DNA of 64,000 nt from CAZDVQ01 sp964508975 (GCA_964508975.1 CAZDVQ010000002.1:1-64000); one strand, 5' to 3'. Counted from the first letter of the stretch, positions 34,527-41,920 are shown. The notes: a model not told the origin generated them from the sequence alone. A program made the numbers and translations.

Positions 34527-35102
34527 ATGAGCATTATACCCAACATAAGACCACAAGCCACCAGAGCTGAAGTGGAGTCTTGGTTCCCGGCGGGAACCTT
34601 CAAAAAGGGAGGCATCTATATCATTGCCTCGCGTGGGCACTTCCTGAAAACAATAGGAAACCCAAAGACCAACGACAGGAAAAAGTACGATGATGCCATA
34701 TTCGTACTTACCGACATGGAGTTTGCCGGGTTCAACGCCAACGTTGACCCTGCGGATAGCTCGAACGAGCTCGGGGCTCCTGTAATCCAGCCCGGCATTT
34801 ACGCTTCGTACACATTTGACTTCCACAAGAAGCAGTATTGGGCTATCTGCCATCGTACAGGAGCTGTCACCATTAAGCGTGACCTTACTGGCGATAAGCT
34901 CTACCATTGCCGCAATTGTGGTTTGAACCTCCACGAAGGCGGCATTAATGACGTGCACAGCGAAGGCTGCATGACGATGCCACCGCCGCAATTTGGTGAG
35001 ATGTTGTTGCTGGCCATCAAGGAAGCAATGCGCATCCACGGTGCTAAAAGATGGCACAAGGCGACAATTACCCTTTGTGTACGTGAAAATAAGGCAGCAT
35101 GA
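34527..35102 (+). CDS. Possible L,D-transpeptidase-like phage lysis protein
   Basis: The 191-residue product has PGIYASYTFDFHKKQYWAIC, then CHRTGAVTIKRD and NLHEGGINDVHSEGCMTMPP. The pattern His-x10-Ser-x-Gly-Cys resembles the catalytic His/Cys motif of YkuD-type L,D-transpeptidases and of some phage endolysin families (DUF5675-like IHxGN...GC). It lies near the end of the early/middle operon, a place where lysis genes can occur, and no other endolysin is obvious in the prophage. The similarity is by motif only. Confidence 0.45.
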   Translation: MSIIPNIRPQATRAEVESWFPAGTFKKGGIYIIASRGHFLKTIGNPKTNDRKKYDDAIFVLTDMEFAGFNANVDPADSSNELGAPVIQPGIYASYTFDFHKKQYWAICHRTGAVTIKRDLTGDKLYHCRNCGLNLHEGGINDVHSEGCMTMPPPQFGEMLLLAIKEAMRIHGAKRWHKATITLCVRENKAA

Positions 35103-35326
35103 AAGCAATTATAATCATGACCATAAACGACGAGGATAATTTCCATTCTCAAGTTGAAGGCACTCCGCTTCAGTTTGGCTCCATGCTGCACAAGGCATCA
35201 GCCGTCGACGGCTTTGCAGCTTCAGTATTACTTGCCGCAAGTGCTATACTCCAAGGTCAAGGGGAAGACAAGAATAGCCCTATTTGTAAAAAACTATTTC
35301 AATACTCAGAATCCATTTTAAAATGA
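35099..35326 (+). CDS. Phage protein of unknown function
   Basis: The 75-residue product (MKAIIIMTINDEDNFHSQVE) overlaps both neighbours by 4 bases (ATGA), giving tight coupling. It contains VDGFAASVLLAASAILQGQG, a moderately hydrophobic helix. No family is recognised. Confidence 0.5.
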   Translation: MKAIIIMTINDEDNFHSQVEGTPLQFGSMLHKASAVDGFAASVLLAASAILQGQGEDKNSPICKKLFQYSESILK

Positions 35327-35805
35327 CCAAAGAACCAATAATTATCTCAGACCCAGGCGATGAGCAAGGCTCAATCGAGGAGGGTAGTAAATCCCTTCAG
35401 ATGGAAGTCCAGCAAGCATATGACAAGATGCTCGATGAATTAGAACCGTACAACGAGGAGGTAAAGCAAGCTAAACAGCGCAAGAACGACGCCATCGTCG
35501 AGCTTCGCAAACCGCTAGACGAGGCCATTGAAGCCTACTACGATGCCGAGCTGATGGATGCCGTCGGTGTGCCCATTAAAAAAGGCATGGTGCTCTATCC
35601 TTACGAGCCTACCAAGAATGATAGCTGGCTCGTTGTTGAAGACCGTGGCATGCAGTTTATCTTTGGAAAATTCATGTGGAACCCAAGCCTACAATGCCGC
35701 AAAATCATAAAGGGCGTGGTGCAAAAGAAGATTGTCAGCATTTCCCGATTCCACACCAAGGAGTACCGTTCTCACGACTTGGCTGTAAGCCAGGTAGGAT
35801 TCTAA
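35323..35805 (+). CDS. Phage protein of unknown function, coiled-coil N-terminus
   Basis: The 160-residue product has an acidic coiled-coil segment (EVQQAYDKMLDELEPYNEEV; DAIVELRKPLDEAIEAYYDA) and a compact C-terminus (GMQFIFGKFMWNPSLQCRKI). It is the last gene of the rightward early/middle operon and is followed by a strong terminator. The function is unknown. Confidence 0.55.
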   Translation: MTKEPIIISDPGDEQGSIEEGSKSLQMEVQQAYDKMLDELEPYNEEVKQAKQRKNDAIVELRKPLDEAIEAYYDAELMDAVGVPIKKGMVLYPYEPTKNDSWLVVEDRGMQFIFGKFMWNPSLQCRKIIKGVVQKKIVSISRFHTKEYRSHDLAVSQVGF

Positions 35806-35821
35806 AATTCACTTATAAGTT

Positions 35822-35855
35822 AAAAAGCCCCGGCAGAGATGCTGGGGCTTTTTTG
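35822..35855 (+). terminator. Terminator ending the early/middle phage operon
   Basis: AAAAAGCCCCGGCAG-AGAT-GCTGGGGCTTTTTTG forms a strong hairpin with a T run 15 bases after the last gene. Confidence 0.9.
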
Positions 35856-35957
35856 TTTGGGCGTGTCCCTCGCTTCGCTCGGGTCGGCACATTCCGGGGT
35901 TCGCTTCGCTCCGTGCTTCGCACCTGCTTCGCAGCCCTCCATGCACCTCACGCAGGT
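35856..35957. repeat. GC-rich repeat inside the prophage, copy 6
   Basis: The segment TTTGGGCGTGTCCCTCGCTT through CACCTCACGCAGGT has the same opening (TTTGGGCG), closing (CGCAGG) and short GC palindromes (TTCGCTTCGCTCCGTGCTTCG) as the host intergenic repeats but is diverged in sequence. It lies between convergent genes, as most host copies do. Confidence 0.55.
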
Positions 35958-36238
35958 TAGTTAAAGTTTACATGGCCGCTATCATCGGCCTCTGTTTTGA
36001 ATTTTTGCCACTCGGCCTCGTCCATTATCTGTAGGGCCGCGTACAAGCCAAGAGCCTTCAAGTATTTCACTATCGTCAAGAAAGAGGGCGAATTACGCCC
36101 ACTTTCTATCTGTATAACTTGCTGGCGGCTTACGCCTAGCCTGTTGGCTAATTCTTCCTGGCTTACGCCCTGCGACTTGCGGGCATCCCTGAGTTGCCTC
36201 GCAACCATCAGGTTTAGTATTTCTTCTGGAGCTGACAT
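35957..36238 (-). CDS. XRE-family HTH regulator in a phage accessory cassette
   Basis: The product has a clear XRE HTH (QLRDARKSQGVSQEELANRL, SRQQVIQIESGRNSPSF) and a short C-terminal acidic tail. A start at MSAPEEIL (36238) makes a TAATG overlap with the upstream gene and is preferred; an in-frame ATG at 36256 would add six residues. The layout is that of a HigA-like antitoxin or a cassette repressor. It is the last of three minus-strand genes and probably regulates their promoter near 36741. Confidence 0.75.
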   Translation of the reverse strand: MSAPEEILNLMVARQLRDARKSQGVSQEELANRLGVSRQQVIQIESGRNSPSFLTIVKYLKALGLYAALQIMDEAEWQKFKTEADDSGHVNFN

Positions 36239-36474
36239 TAGTTGTTGGGTTTCCATTCAAGTTTTCCTTCTAGTAAATCGCTATCTAGTATCGAGTATAT
36301 ATTGGCCTTTGTAGGGCTTAGCATTTCGACCCTTTTACCTGAGCCCTCGATGCGATTTAGCTCCATATGGAAATCTACTTCATAAGCCTTATCGGTTAGG
36401 ATGTGTGCCTCAAAAGTATCATCAGGCTGTTTTTTAGAGTAAACCACCGTTCCTGTAGAGTCTTTTACATTCAT
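36238..36474 (-). CDS. Phage accessory protein of unknown function
   Basis: The 78-residue product (MNVKDSTGTVVYSKKQPDDT) is beta-rich (AYEVDFHMELNRIEGSGKRV) and ends WKPNN with its stop overlapping the HTH gene start. By position it could be the toxin or effector partner of the HTH protein, but it does not resemble known toxins. Confidence 0.5.
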   Translation of the reverse strand: MNVKDSTGTVVYSKKQPDDTFEAHILTDKAYEVDFHMELNRIEGSGKRVEMLSPTKANIYSILDSDLLEGKLEWKPNN

Positions 36475-36524
36475 AAATTTTAAGGGTTTGTTTTTTACTT
36501 CAAGCTAATATTTAAACGCAGGCA

Positions 36525-36740
36525 TTAGCGCAACTCAAATTTGTGGGTAGTGTTTTGGTCCCACTCATCTACCATTGTAAATGAATCTTCAGTCACGTCT
36601 ATAATTTCTGCGCCGTTGCGCACCAGTCTTTCTCGCTCTATCTGAAGGTCAAGTGCGTTAGCTCCATCTAATACTGGCTGTGAACCGATAAATACGTCAA
36701 ATTCGTATTTGCTGCGGATGATTGATTTAGTTGTTGACAT
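36525..36740 (-). CDS. Phage accessory protein of unknown function
   Basis: The 71-residue product (MSTTKSIIRSKYEFDVFIGS) contains LDLQIERERLVRNGAEIIDV. No family is recognised. It is the first gene of the minus-strand cassette. Its upstream region has a direct repeat of TATATTTAT (about 36789 and 36806), a possible operator. Confidence 0.5.
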   Translation of the reverse strand: MSTTKSIIRSKYEFDVFIGSQPVLDGANALDLQIERERLVRNGAEIIDVTEDSFTMVDEWDQNTTHKFELR

Positions 36741-36830
36741 AACTAGTTGTTTTGATGATTATTAATGATTGTGTTGCAAAGATATGATATATTTATATTA
36801 CGTAGTATATTTATTTACATTTTTTTTTCA

Positions 36831-36912
36831 AAAAGACTAGGACGTGGAAAAATCTGAGCTTATGTTTGCACTGTAATTATTATTAAACGCTTCAAAATCA
36901 ACAAGATGAATA
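36831..36912 (+). promoter_or_regulatory. Duplicated promoter-leader module, copy A
   Basis: The block contains GACTAGGACGTGGAAAAA, then GAGCTTATGTTTGC with TATGTTTG (TAnnTTTG type), then AATTATTATTAAACGCTTCA and the start of the next gene. A near-identical block occurs 336 bases downstream in front of a second small gene. The -33 position is not TTTG but the conserved CTAGG, suggesting an activator or an alternative sigma signal. Confidence 0.6.
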
Positions 36913-37112
36913 CTAAAGAATTACTCCAGCAAGCAAAAGACCACATGCTCCAAGCCGCTAAACTTTTAGCTGAAGCTCGCAAATCAGAAGAGCTTGAAAA
37001 GTATGACTATGATTTGTCGCTCATGATGATTAAGCTAGGGGTTATGGCCGATAATTCAAAGTGCTACCCGACCAGCAATAGCAACTTAGACGAGATGATA
37101 AAGTCGCTTTAA
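36906..37112 (+). CDS. Small phage protein of unknown function
   Basis: The 68-residue product (MNTKELLQQAKDHMLQAAKL) is an amphipathic helical protein (LLAEARKSEELEKYDYDLSL). It has its own promoter module and its own terminator, so it is an independent unit. No family is recognised. Confidence 0.6.
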   Translation: MNTKELLQQAKDHMLQAAKLLAEARKSEELEKYDYDLSLMMIKLGVMADNSKCYPTSNSNLDEMIKSL

Positions 37113-37114
37113 AC

Positions 37115-37149
37115 CTAAAAAAGCCTCGGTATTCCCCGGGGCTTTTTTT
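37115..37149 (+). terminator. Terminator after the first small-gene module
   Basis: AAAAAAGCCTCGG-TATT-CCCCGGGGCTTTTTTT forms a GC-rich hairpin with a T run 3 bases after the stop. Confidence 0.8.
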
Positions 37150-37166
37150 ATCTAAAATAATATTGG

Positions 37167-37250
37167 AAAAGACTAGGACGTGGAAAAACGTGAGCTTATG
37201 TTTGCTGTGTAATTATTAATAAACGCTTCAAAATCAATCAAATGGATACT
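37167..37250 (+). promoter_or_regulatory. Duplicated promoter-leader module, copy B
   Basis: It repeats copy A at 36831 with few changes: GACTAGGACGTGGAAAAA, GAGCTTATGTTTGC, AATTATTAATAAACGCTTCA and AAAATCAA before the ATG. The similarity stops a few codons into the gene, so the regulatory region and not the product was duplicated. Confidence 0.6.
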
Positions 37251-37412
37251 CAAATCAAACGCGGCACCAAGGTTCAAAACCAAGAGGGAAAAACACTGAC
37301 CATCCTCGAGATAGTAGGCGGCTTGATGGTAAGAACCTACGAGGAGTTCAACAGCCCATACCACGCTACCAAGCTTCTCTACAACGGTAAAAACCTCGCT
37401 AAATATTTGTAG
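37242..37412 (+). CDS. Small phage protein (56 aa) under promoter copy B
   Basis: The frame runs MDTQIKRGTKVQNQEGKTLT, ILEIVGGLMVRTYEEFNSPY, then a short basic end and TAG. It is predicted to form a small beta-barrel-like fold. The product is unrelated to the gene under promoter copy A. The function is unknown. Confidence 0.5.
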   Translation: MDTQIKRGTKVQNQEGKTLTILEIVGGLMVRTYEEFNSPYHATKLLYNGKNLAKYL

Positions 37413-37498
37413 GACACAAAATAGCTGCTATCTTTGCAGGGCACTTAACTAAGGGGCGGTTGTCAAATATTGGCGGCTGCTCCTTTTTTTGTTTGGGA

Positions 37499-37530
37499 CT
37501 TGCATATATCAAATTAAGGGCATAGATTTG
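37499..37530 (+). promoter_or_regulatory. Promoter for the membrane-anchored protein gene
   Basis: CTTG at 37499-37502, a 20-base spacer and TAGATTTG at 37523-37530 match the Bacteroidota consensus. The 148-base gap before the ATG at 37561 otherwise holds a GGGGC/GCTCC hairpin with a T7 run at about 37452-37490. Confidence 0.55.
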
Positions 37531-37560
37531 TACATTCTTAACATCAAACTAAATAGTACA

Positions 37561-38136
37561 ATGAACGACCCGTTTCAAAAACAAGGGGGATTTAATGACT
37601 CCCCGAAGTGGTATGACAACAAACTCGTTGTGGTAGCACTCTGCATCTTATTCTTTCCTGTAGGGCTCTATGCCTTGTGGATGTCTAGGACAATCCCAAA
37701 GAACTGGAAAATCGGTGGCACTATAGCCGTGGCCTTGTTGGTCGTCGCTGCCGTTTCTAATCCTAAGCCCGACAGTTCTACCACTGGGGAAACAACTTCC
37801 TCTACATCATCCTCTTCAGAGCCCGAAAGGCAAAAACAGTGGGTAACTGTAGCCGAGCTAGATGGCGATGGTGCCAAGAAGTCCCAAAGCTTTACCATTG
37901 ATGGAAGCAAAGCCAGGCTAAGGTACAAATTCAATGCTGGCCAATTCGGTATGTTCAACGCGTATGTCGTGGAAGATGGCAAGGCCATTTTAAAGGAAGG
38001 AGGCATTCCTGAAGTTATGATTACCCGGAGCGAGGAGGGCGAAAGCAGCCTAAGCCACCTTTCAGCTGGTGAATATTACCTTGACATCATCGCCAACGAT
38101 GGGCAATGGGCTGTTGCGGTGGATGTTTACAAATAG
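37561..38136 (+). CDS. Membrane-anchored phage protein of unknown function
   Basis: The 191-residue product has two adjacent TM helices at about 24-40 (VVVALCILFFPVGLYALWMS) and 50-64 (IGGTIAVALLVVAAVS), a Ser/Thr-rich linker (about 70-88) and a beta-rich C-terminal domain (KSQSFTIDGSKARLRYKFNA; GEYYLDIIANDGQWAVAVDV). The last resembles small jelly-roll sensor domains. It has its own promoter and terminator, which fits a lysogeny-expressed accessory gene. No family is recognised. Confidence 0.6.
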   Translation: MNDPFQKQGGFNDSPKWYDNKLVVVALCILFFPVGLYALWMSRTIPKNWKIGGTIAVALLVVAAVSNPKPDSSTTGETTSSTSSSSEPERQKQWVTVAELDGDGAKKSQSFTIDGSKARLRYKFNAGQFGMFNAYVVEDGKAILKEGGIPEVMITRSEEGESSLSHLSAGEYYLDIIANDGQWAVAVDVYK

Positions 38137-38157
38137 CACAACACCACTTATTATATA

Positions 38158-38185
38158 GGGCACAGTTATACGCTGTGCCCTTTTT
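38158..38185 (+). terminator. Terminator after the membrane-anchored protein gene
   Basis: GGGCACAG-TTATACG-CTGTGCCC followed by TTTTT. Confidence 0.9.
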
Positions 38186-38237
38186 AGTGTAATTATAGAT
38201 TAAGCATATATATTTGAGGATTCAAACAACCAACACA

Positions 38238-39179
38238 ATGAGTACACAACGAGAACGTTCCCCTTTTTTTGCTTTTAGGTACTTAGTCGTACCATCGTCA
38301 ACGCAGCTATCATTATTTCCTGAAACAACCAATACCAAGCTTTCAAAAGAAGATTTGATGCATGAAATTTGGCTTGACCTACAGTCAAACCCTAAGATAC
38401 CCTTTACATTAGGCAGCAAGCGGTTTTTGTTTTACAGGTTATTTCCTGTAAATAATACCCTGTTTGGGTTTATGTTCGCAAAGGCTAATACTCGAAAATC
38501 TTACCATGAAGGCGATGATGGTTTGATTACTCGCAAAGAAGACTATCTCAGTGCTACGCTTTTTTATGTTGACTCAAAAACCCAGGTTATACTTATGCAG
38601 AGAAAAACGAGTGCATTCAAGTACCCCGAGGCCTCGGTCAGTAAAATTGAAGATTATCTAAGGGATAGGATGAAGAGTCACGGGTACAGTGTAAACATCT
38701 TCCCTCTATCTGACCCCGATAGTTTTTGGCAATTTATAGACGACTCCGATAGGCTTTATGAGTTATCACTTGTAGCTAGTGCGCCTAATATTTCATTCGG
38801 GAATGAAGATTTAAGGCATTTACTTCAAACTCTTAAGGACGATTCCAATAATGATACAGTATCTTTGTCCGTCAAAAGTACCGATGGATATCTAAAGGTA
38901 AAAAAAGAGTCGTTTATCGGTAAGGTTATTGACTACGTCAGTAGCATCGGTGGTTTTTATTCCGCAAAAGTAGAGAAAAATGGTGTCAAGATAAACCGGA
39001 ACAGCTCGGATGATACTTACACCATGAAAGCCCCCAGTCGTGAACCTGGCGACTACAGCGATATGGATATAGCCGATATCAAGCTTAAAATTGAAGATGT
39101 AGAGCACAAGGCCAAGAAGGTGAGCGAGCGCAAGGGAAAGAAGAAGAAGAGTGGTAAGAACGATAAATCAAAAGATTAA
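38238..39179 (+). CDS. Soluble protein of a candidate two-gene defence module
   Basis: The 313-residue product starts MSTQRERSPFFAFRYLVVPS. It has a beta-rich N-terminal part (RFLFYRLFPVNNTLFGFMFA; ATLFYVDSKTQVILMQRKTS), a middle helical/strand domain (KIEDYLRDRMKSHGYSVNIF; YELSLVASAPNISF) and a C-terminal KVIDYVSSIGGFYSAKVEKN segment, ending in a Lys-rich tail (KAKKVSERKGKKKKSGKNDK) that would bind nucleic acid. No signal or TM segment is seen. TATATTTG at 38209-38216 supplies a -7 element. It is followed after 3 bases by a four-TM protein gene. The family is not recognised; the architecture recalls RexA or KwaB, without claimed homology. Confidence 0.6.
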   Translation: MSTQRERSPFFAFRYLVVPSSTQLSLFPETTNTKLSKEDLMHEIWLDLQSNPKIPFTLGSKRFLFYRLFPVNNTLFGFMFAKANTRKSYHEGDDGLITRKEDYLSATLFYVDSKTQVILMQRKTSAFKYPEASVSKIEDYLRDRMKSHGYSVNIFPLSDPDSFWQFIDDSDRLYELSLVASAPNISFGNEDLRHLLQTLKDDSNNDTVSLSVKSTDGYLKVKKESFIGKVIDYVSSIGGFYSAKVEKNGVKINRNSSDDTYTMKAPSREPGDYSDMDIADIKLKIEDVEHKAKKVSERKGKKKKSGKNDKSKD

Positions 39180-39182
39180 ACA

Positions 39183-39692
39183 ATGAGAAGCAAGGTCAAC
39201 AGGAGCGTTGCCAATACTATCTTGATATGTGTACTCGCTGCCATATCGTTGGCCTTGCCTTGTTTTTTCCCTATCAAGGGAACCGCACTTTTTAAAATTG
39301 AAATGGTCGTTGCCGTTATCGGGTTAATGCTTGGTTTCGGCTTAACCATCTTCACTTTTATACTACAGCTAATACCGGGTATTGTCAGTGATGTGAGAGC
39401 CATGTTTCCCGAGAAGAGCACCTACGGTAACGAGGTGCTCCGCTCTTCATTGAACGAGCTGAAGGATAATCTATGGGCGATGTTTTTAGCCTTGGCAATT
39501 GCCTTTGTAGGCTCTCTCGTGGGCAGTATCGATAGGCTTTGTCCTTGGTTTATGGAATGCAGCATTAGCATAGCTGAAAGCTGCTTTGTATTCGCCTACC
39601 TTTTCAGTGCTTACGCATTTACAGACCTGATTAAGTCTCTTTTTACAATCGGCGATATCGTTGCTTTTCTTTTGGATAAGAAAAACAAGTAG
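39183..39692 (+). CDS. Four-TM membrane protein of a candidate two-gene defence module
   Basis: The 169-residue product has four hydrophobic helices: about 9-26 (ANTILICVLAAISLALPCFF), 37-60 (VVAVIGLMLGFGLTIFTFIL), 95-113 (WAMFLALAIAFVGSLVGSID) and 125-150 (ISIAESCFVFAYLFSAYAFT). A cytoplasmic or external segment of about 30 residues lies between helices 2 and 3. Size and topology resemble RexB, KwaA and other abortive-infection effectors. It lies 3 bases downstream of the soluble gene, so co-translation is likely. It ends 8 bases before the converging head operon. Confidence 0.6.
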   Translation: MRSKVNRSVANTILICVLAAISLALPCFFPIKGTALFKIEMVVAVIGLMLGFGLTIFTFILQLIPGIVSDVRAMFPEKSTYGNEVLRSSLNELKDNLWAMFLALAIAFVGSLVGSIDRLCPWFMECSISIAESCFVFAYLFSAYAFTDLIKSLFTIGDIVAFLLDKKNK

Positions 39693-39700
39693 AGTTTACT

Positions 39701-40132
39701 TTAGTAAATTTCCGAGTTGTACCTAAGCACACTAAACGCAATCCCATCCTTGACTTGAACCAAGGTACTAGGCTGCACAATGAGCTGCGACATGAGCAGC
39801 TTGTTGTTTGAGTCCTTAGCCTGAAATCCATCCAGCAAGGCACTTATCTCCACCATCAGCGTCTCGTGTGCCTCTAGGTCTACTTGGGCTTGCTGCCCGG
39901 GCGATGTACCGTGTGGTGCATTTGTGACCACGTGGACGGCTATTTGCCCTTGGGCGTATATCGCCCTTGGCAGGTGCTTAATATCAAAGTTGCCTGGCAT
40001 CTGTATGTATATGGCTGGCACCACGTACGACGTGTTGCCCTTGCCTTTTTCGTACTGGCCTTTGTAAACGAATACCGGAGCCTTGGCTTGTAGCCTTGCT
40101 TTAAGTGCCTTGAATGCGCTGTAAACTCTCAT
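39701..40132 (-). CDS. Tail-completion/terminator-like phage protein
   Basis: The 143-residue product (MRVYSAFKALKARLQAKAPV) has a beta-rich core (VVPAIYIQMPGNFDIKHLPR; GQIAVHVVTNAPHG) and DLEAHETLMVEISALLDGF, a layout seen in DUF3168-like tail terminators and minor tail proteins. It is the last gene of the minus-strand head operon, following gpG by 7 bases, which is where a head-tail connector protein is expected. No firm family match can be made by eye. Confidence 0.6.
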   Translation of the reverse strand: MRVYSAFKALKARLQAKAPVFVYKGQYEKGKGNTSYVVPAIYIQMPGNFDIKHLPRAIYAQGQIAVHVVTNAPHGTSPGQQAQVDLEAHETLMVEISALLDGFQAKDSNNKLLMSQLIVQPSTLVQVKDGIAFSVLRYNSEIY

Positions 40133-40139
40133 TTAAATG

Positions 40140-40652
40140 CTATTTAAATAGGATTCTATCCAGTTCTCCCTGGATCATTTGGTTAATCTTGTCTATCAAT
40201 ATCTGCGAGTGCCCGATAAACATACGCTGGGGTACTTCTAATTCGGTCTTCTTTGTCAGGGCTAGCCACTTCCAAGTCTCATCCTCGGTTTCTTTGAACA
40301 TCGCCCAAAAGAACCGCCGCATCTTGTCCGTTATGGTTACCTTGCCTCCCTCGTTGTGTATCTGTGCGTAAGGCTTGTCCGACTCGATGTACACCGTCAT
40401 ACCGCTCACGCTGTACTTGATGCTATCGGCAAGGTCGCCAGTATCCCCGGTGAGCACTGGACGGTTGCCAGCTGCGCCATCTCGCTTTACCTTCCTGGAC
40501 TGCCATTTCTGTAGCGAGGTATCCGTGAATCCCTCATCTTGGAATGACTGCTGAAAATGATTCACCGCCTCCACTCCAATAATATCTGGTATATCGCCCT
40601 CGATGAACGATATAGCTTCAGATATTCTTTTCATGGCTTCTTCTGGACTCAT
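40140..40652 (-). CDS. Phage virion morphogenesis protein (Mu gpG-like)
   Basis: The 170-residue product has the family features: N-terminal helices, FTDTSLQKWQSRKVKRDGA, PVLTGDTGDLADSIKYSVSG, YAQIHNEGGKVTITDKMRRF and PQRMFIGHSQILIDKINQMI. These match the gpG/virion-morphogenesis family (L-G-x-L-x-x-S-I, Y-A-x-I-H-x-x-G-G, R-x-F-x-G). In Mu, gpG takes part in tail completion. It is transcribed with the head genes on the minus strand. Confidence 0.85.
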   Translation of the reverse strand: MSPEEAMKRISEAISFIEGDIPDIIGVEAVNHFQQSFQDEGFTDTSLQKWQSRKVKRDGAAGNRPVLTGDTGDLADSIKYSVSGMTVYIESDKPYAQIHNEGGKVTITDKMRRFFWAMFKETEDETWKWLALTKKTELEVPQRMFIGHSQILIDKINQMIQGELDRILFK

Positions 40653-40665
40653 TGTAATTTTTACT

Positions 40666-40738
40666 TATCTTTGTGCCAGCCCGGCAGGGGAAACCTTACT
40701 TATGTAAAGAGGTGAAACCTGCCGGGTTTTTATTTTTT
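40666..40738 (+). ncRNA. Candidate small RNA within the head-gene operon (plus strand)
   Basis: On the plus strand, TATCTTTG (40666-40673) is a perfect -7 element. It is followed at once by CCCGGCAGG, a 30-base loop that can itself fold (CCTTAC/GTAAAG), and CCTGCCGGG with TTTTT, a rho-independent terminator. The predicted transcript is about 65 bases. It runs opposite to the head operon in the gap between gpG and gpF. Alternatively, the hairpin only processes or attenuates the operon mRNA. Confidence 0.4.
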
Positions 40739-41920
40739 AACCAGTTTGACATCGTAGACATAGATGTGCTTGTCCGTTGTCTCCTTCAGTGAAATCTTGT
40801 ACGTGTGTCCTTCAACCTCTACCGAGTAGTAGTGGAACTGTTTAACGTCCGGTTTGGAGCCATCCCGGGCAGGTGCGGTGGCCGAGTACTCGGCTTTCTG
40901 CATAACCTGGACTAGGTCAGATACAATGGCCAGCTTGGCAAAGAACGCATCGCCTCCCTCCAACGGGTTTGTAATGCTGGCCTTGCAAAACTCGACCGGG
41001 TAGTCTAGTTCTTCTTTTTCCACCTTCTTGCCGATGGTATTCTTTTTAGCCCGCTCGTACGCCTCCTTGCGCTCGTAGTCGAATGTCGACCTTTGTGCGA
41101 GCTTCATCGCCTCCTGGAATGCCTCCTGTGGAACCTTTGAGTAAGGGTGCGTGGCCATGTCGAATACCTGCCCATCCTTGCCCGGGTTGAATGCAAAGGT
41201 CGGGTCTATGGTTACCCCGGCTGGCTCCTCGGTTGCCTGTGCCTTGGTTGGCCTCACCGAGCACTTGCAATTCCATCCGTTGGGCGGGAAGTGTTTATCC
41301 CAAAATGGATGGTCAACGGGCAGGATGGTACCCACGAGCTTCTCGTGGTCAACACGCTTATCGGCTGAGCGTGAGCGGATATACTCAAGGTTGGGATACA
41401 GACGCTTTGTCCGCTGCACTTCTTGCCACTTGGTGGCCATCCGGCTAGAGCGCACGGCAGCGTTGTACTCGGTCTTTAAATAGTCTTTATTGTACGTGTT
41501 GGAGTACAAGTCCATCACGTCCTTTTGGAACTTATAGTAAGGCTTCAGGTTGCCGTCCTCGTCAATGAGCTGGCGTGTCAGCTCGGTGATGGCCGAGTGT
41601 ACCTTGAAGGCCGAGAATACACCAAGGTTGGTTTGTAGGTTCTTCAACATCTCGTGGTTGGGCTCCCCGAGCTTCACCTGGTACGCCATCTTGCCCGTGC
41701 CCTCGGCCACGGCCTCGCGTAGTGCGCCGTACTGCTGTTGTTGCAGCGTTGTCATGTCCTTGCCACTTGGCTTGGCCTTGGAGTACAGTGCCTTGGCTAT
41801 GCGGCGCAGCTCCGCCACCAGCTCGGGCAAGTTGCCCGACAGCTCGTAACGTTCGCCCTCGCAGCAATGCGGGTGGACGTGGCCTCCGTAAAGGCTATTT
41901 ATCGCTACCTGTAGGTTCAT
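40730..41920 (-). CDS. Phage head morphogenesis protein (Mu gpF / SPP1 gp7 type)
   Basis: The 396-residue product has the gp7-family C-terminal motif: YIRSRSADKRVDHEKLVGTI, then LPVDHPFWDKHFPPNGWNCK and CSVRP, with the conserved D-x-R, H, W and CxC positions. The N-terminal two thirds are helical. Proteins of this family are minor head proteins that bind portal and capsid. It overlaps the portal gene by 26 bases. Confidence 0.92.
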   Translation of the reverse strand: MNLQVAINSLYGGHVHPHCCEGERYELSGNLPELVAELRRIAKALYSKAKPSGKDMTTLQQQQYGALREAVAEGTGKMAYQVKLGEPNHEMLKNLQTNLGVFSAFKVHSAITELTRQLIDEDGNLKPYYKFQKDVMDLYSNTYNKDYLKTEYNAAVRSSRMATKWQEVQRTKRLYPNLEYIRSRSADKRVDHEKLVGTILPVDHPFWDKHFPPNGWNCKCSVRPTKAQATEEPAGVTIDPTFAFNPGKDGQVFDMATHPYSKVPQEAFQEAMKLAQRSTFDYERKEAYERAKKNTIGKKVEKEELDYPVEFCKASITNPLEGGDAFFAKLAIVSDLVQVMQKAEYSATAPARDGSKPDVKQFHYYSVEVEGHTYKISLKETTDKHIYVYDVKLVKK

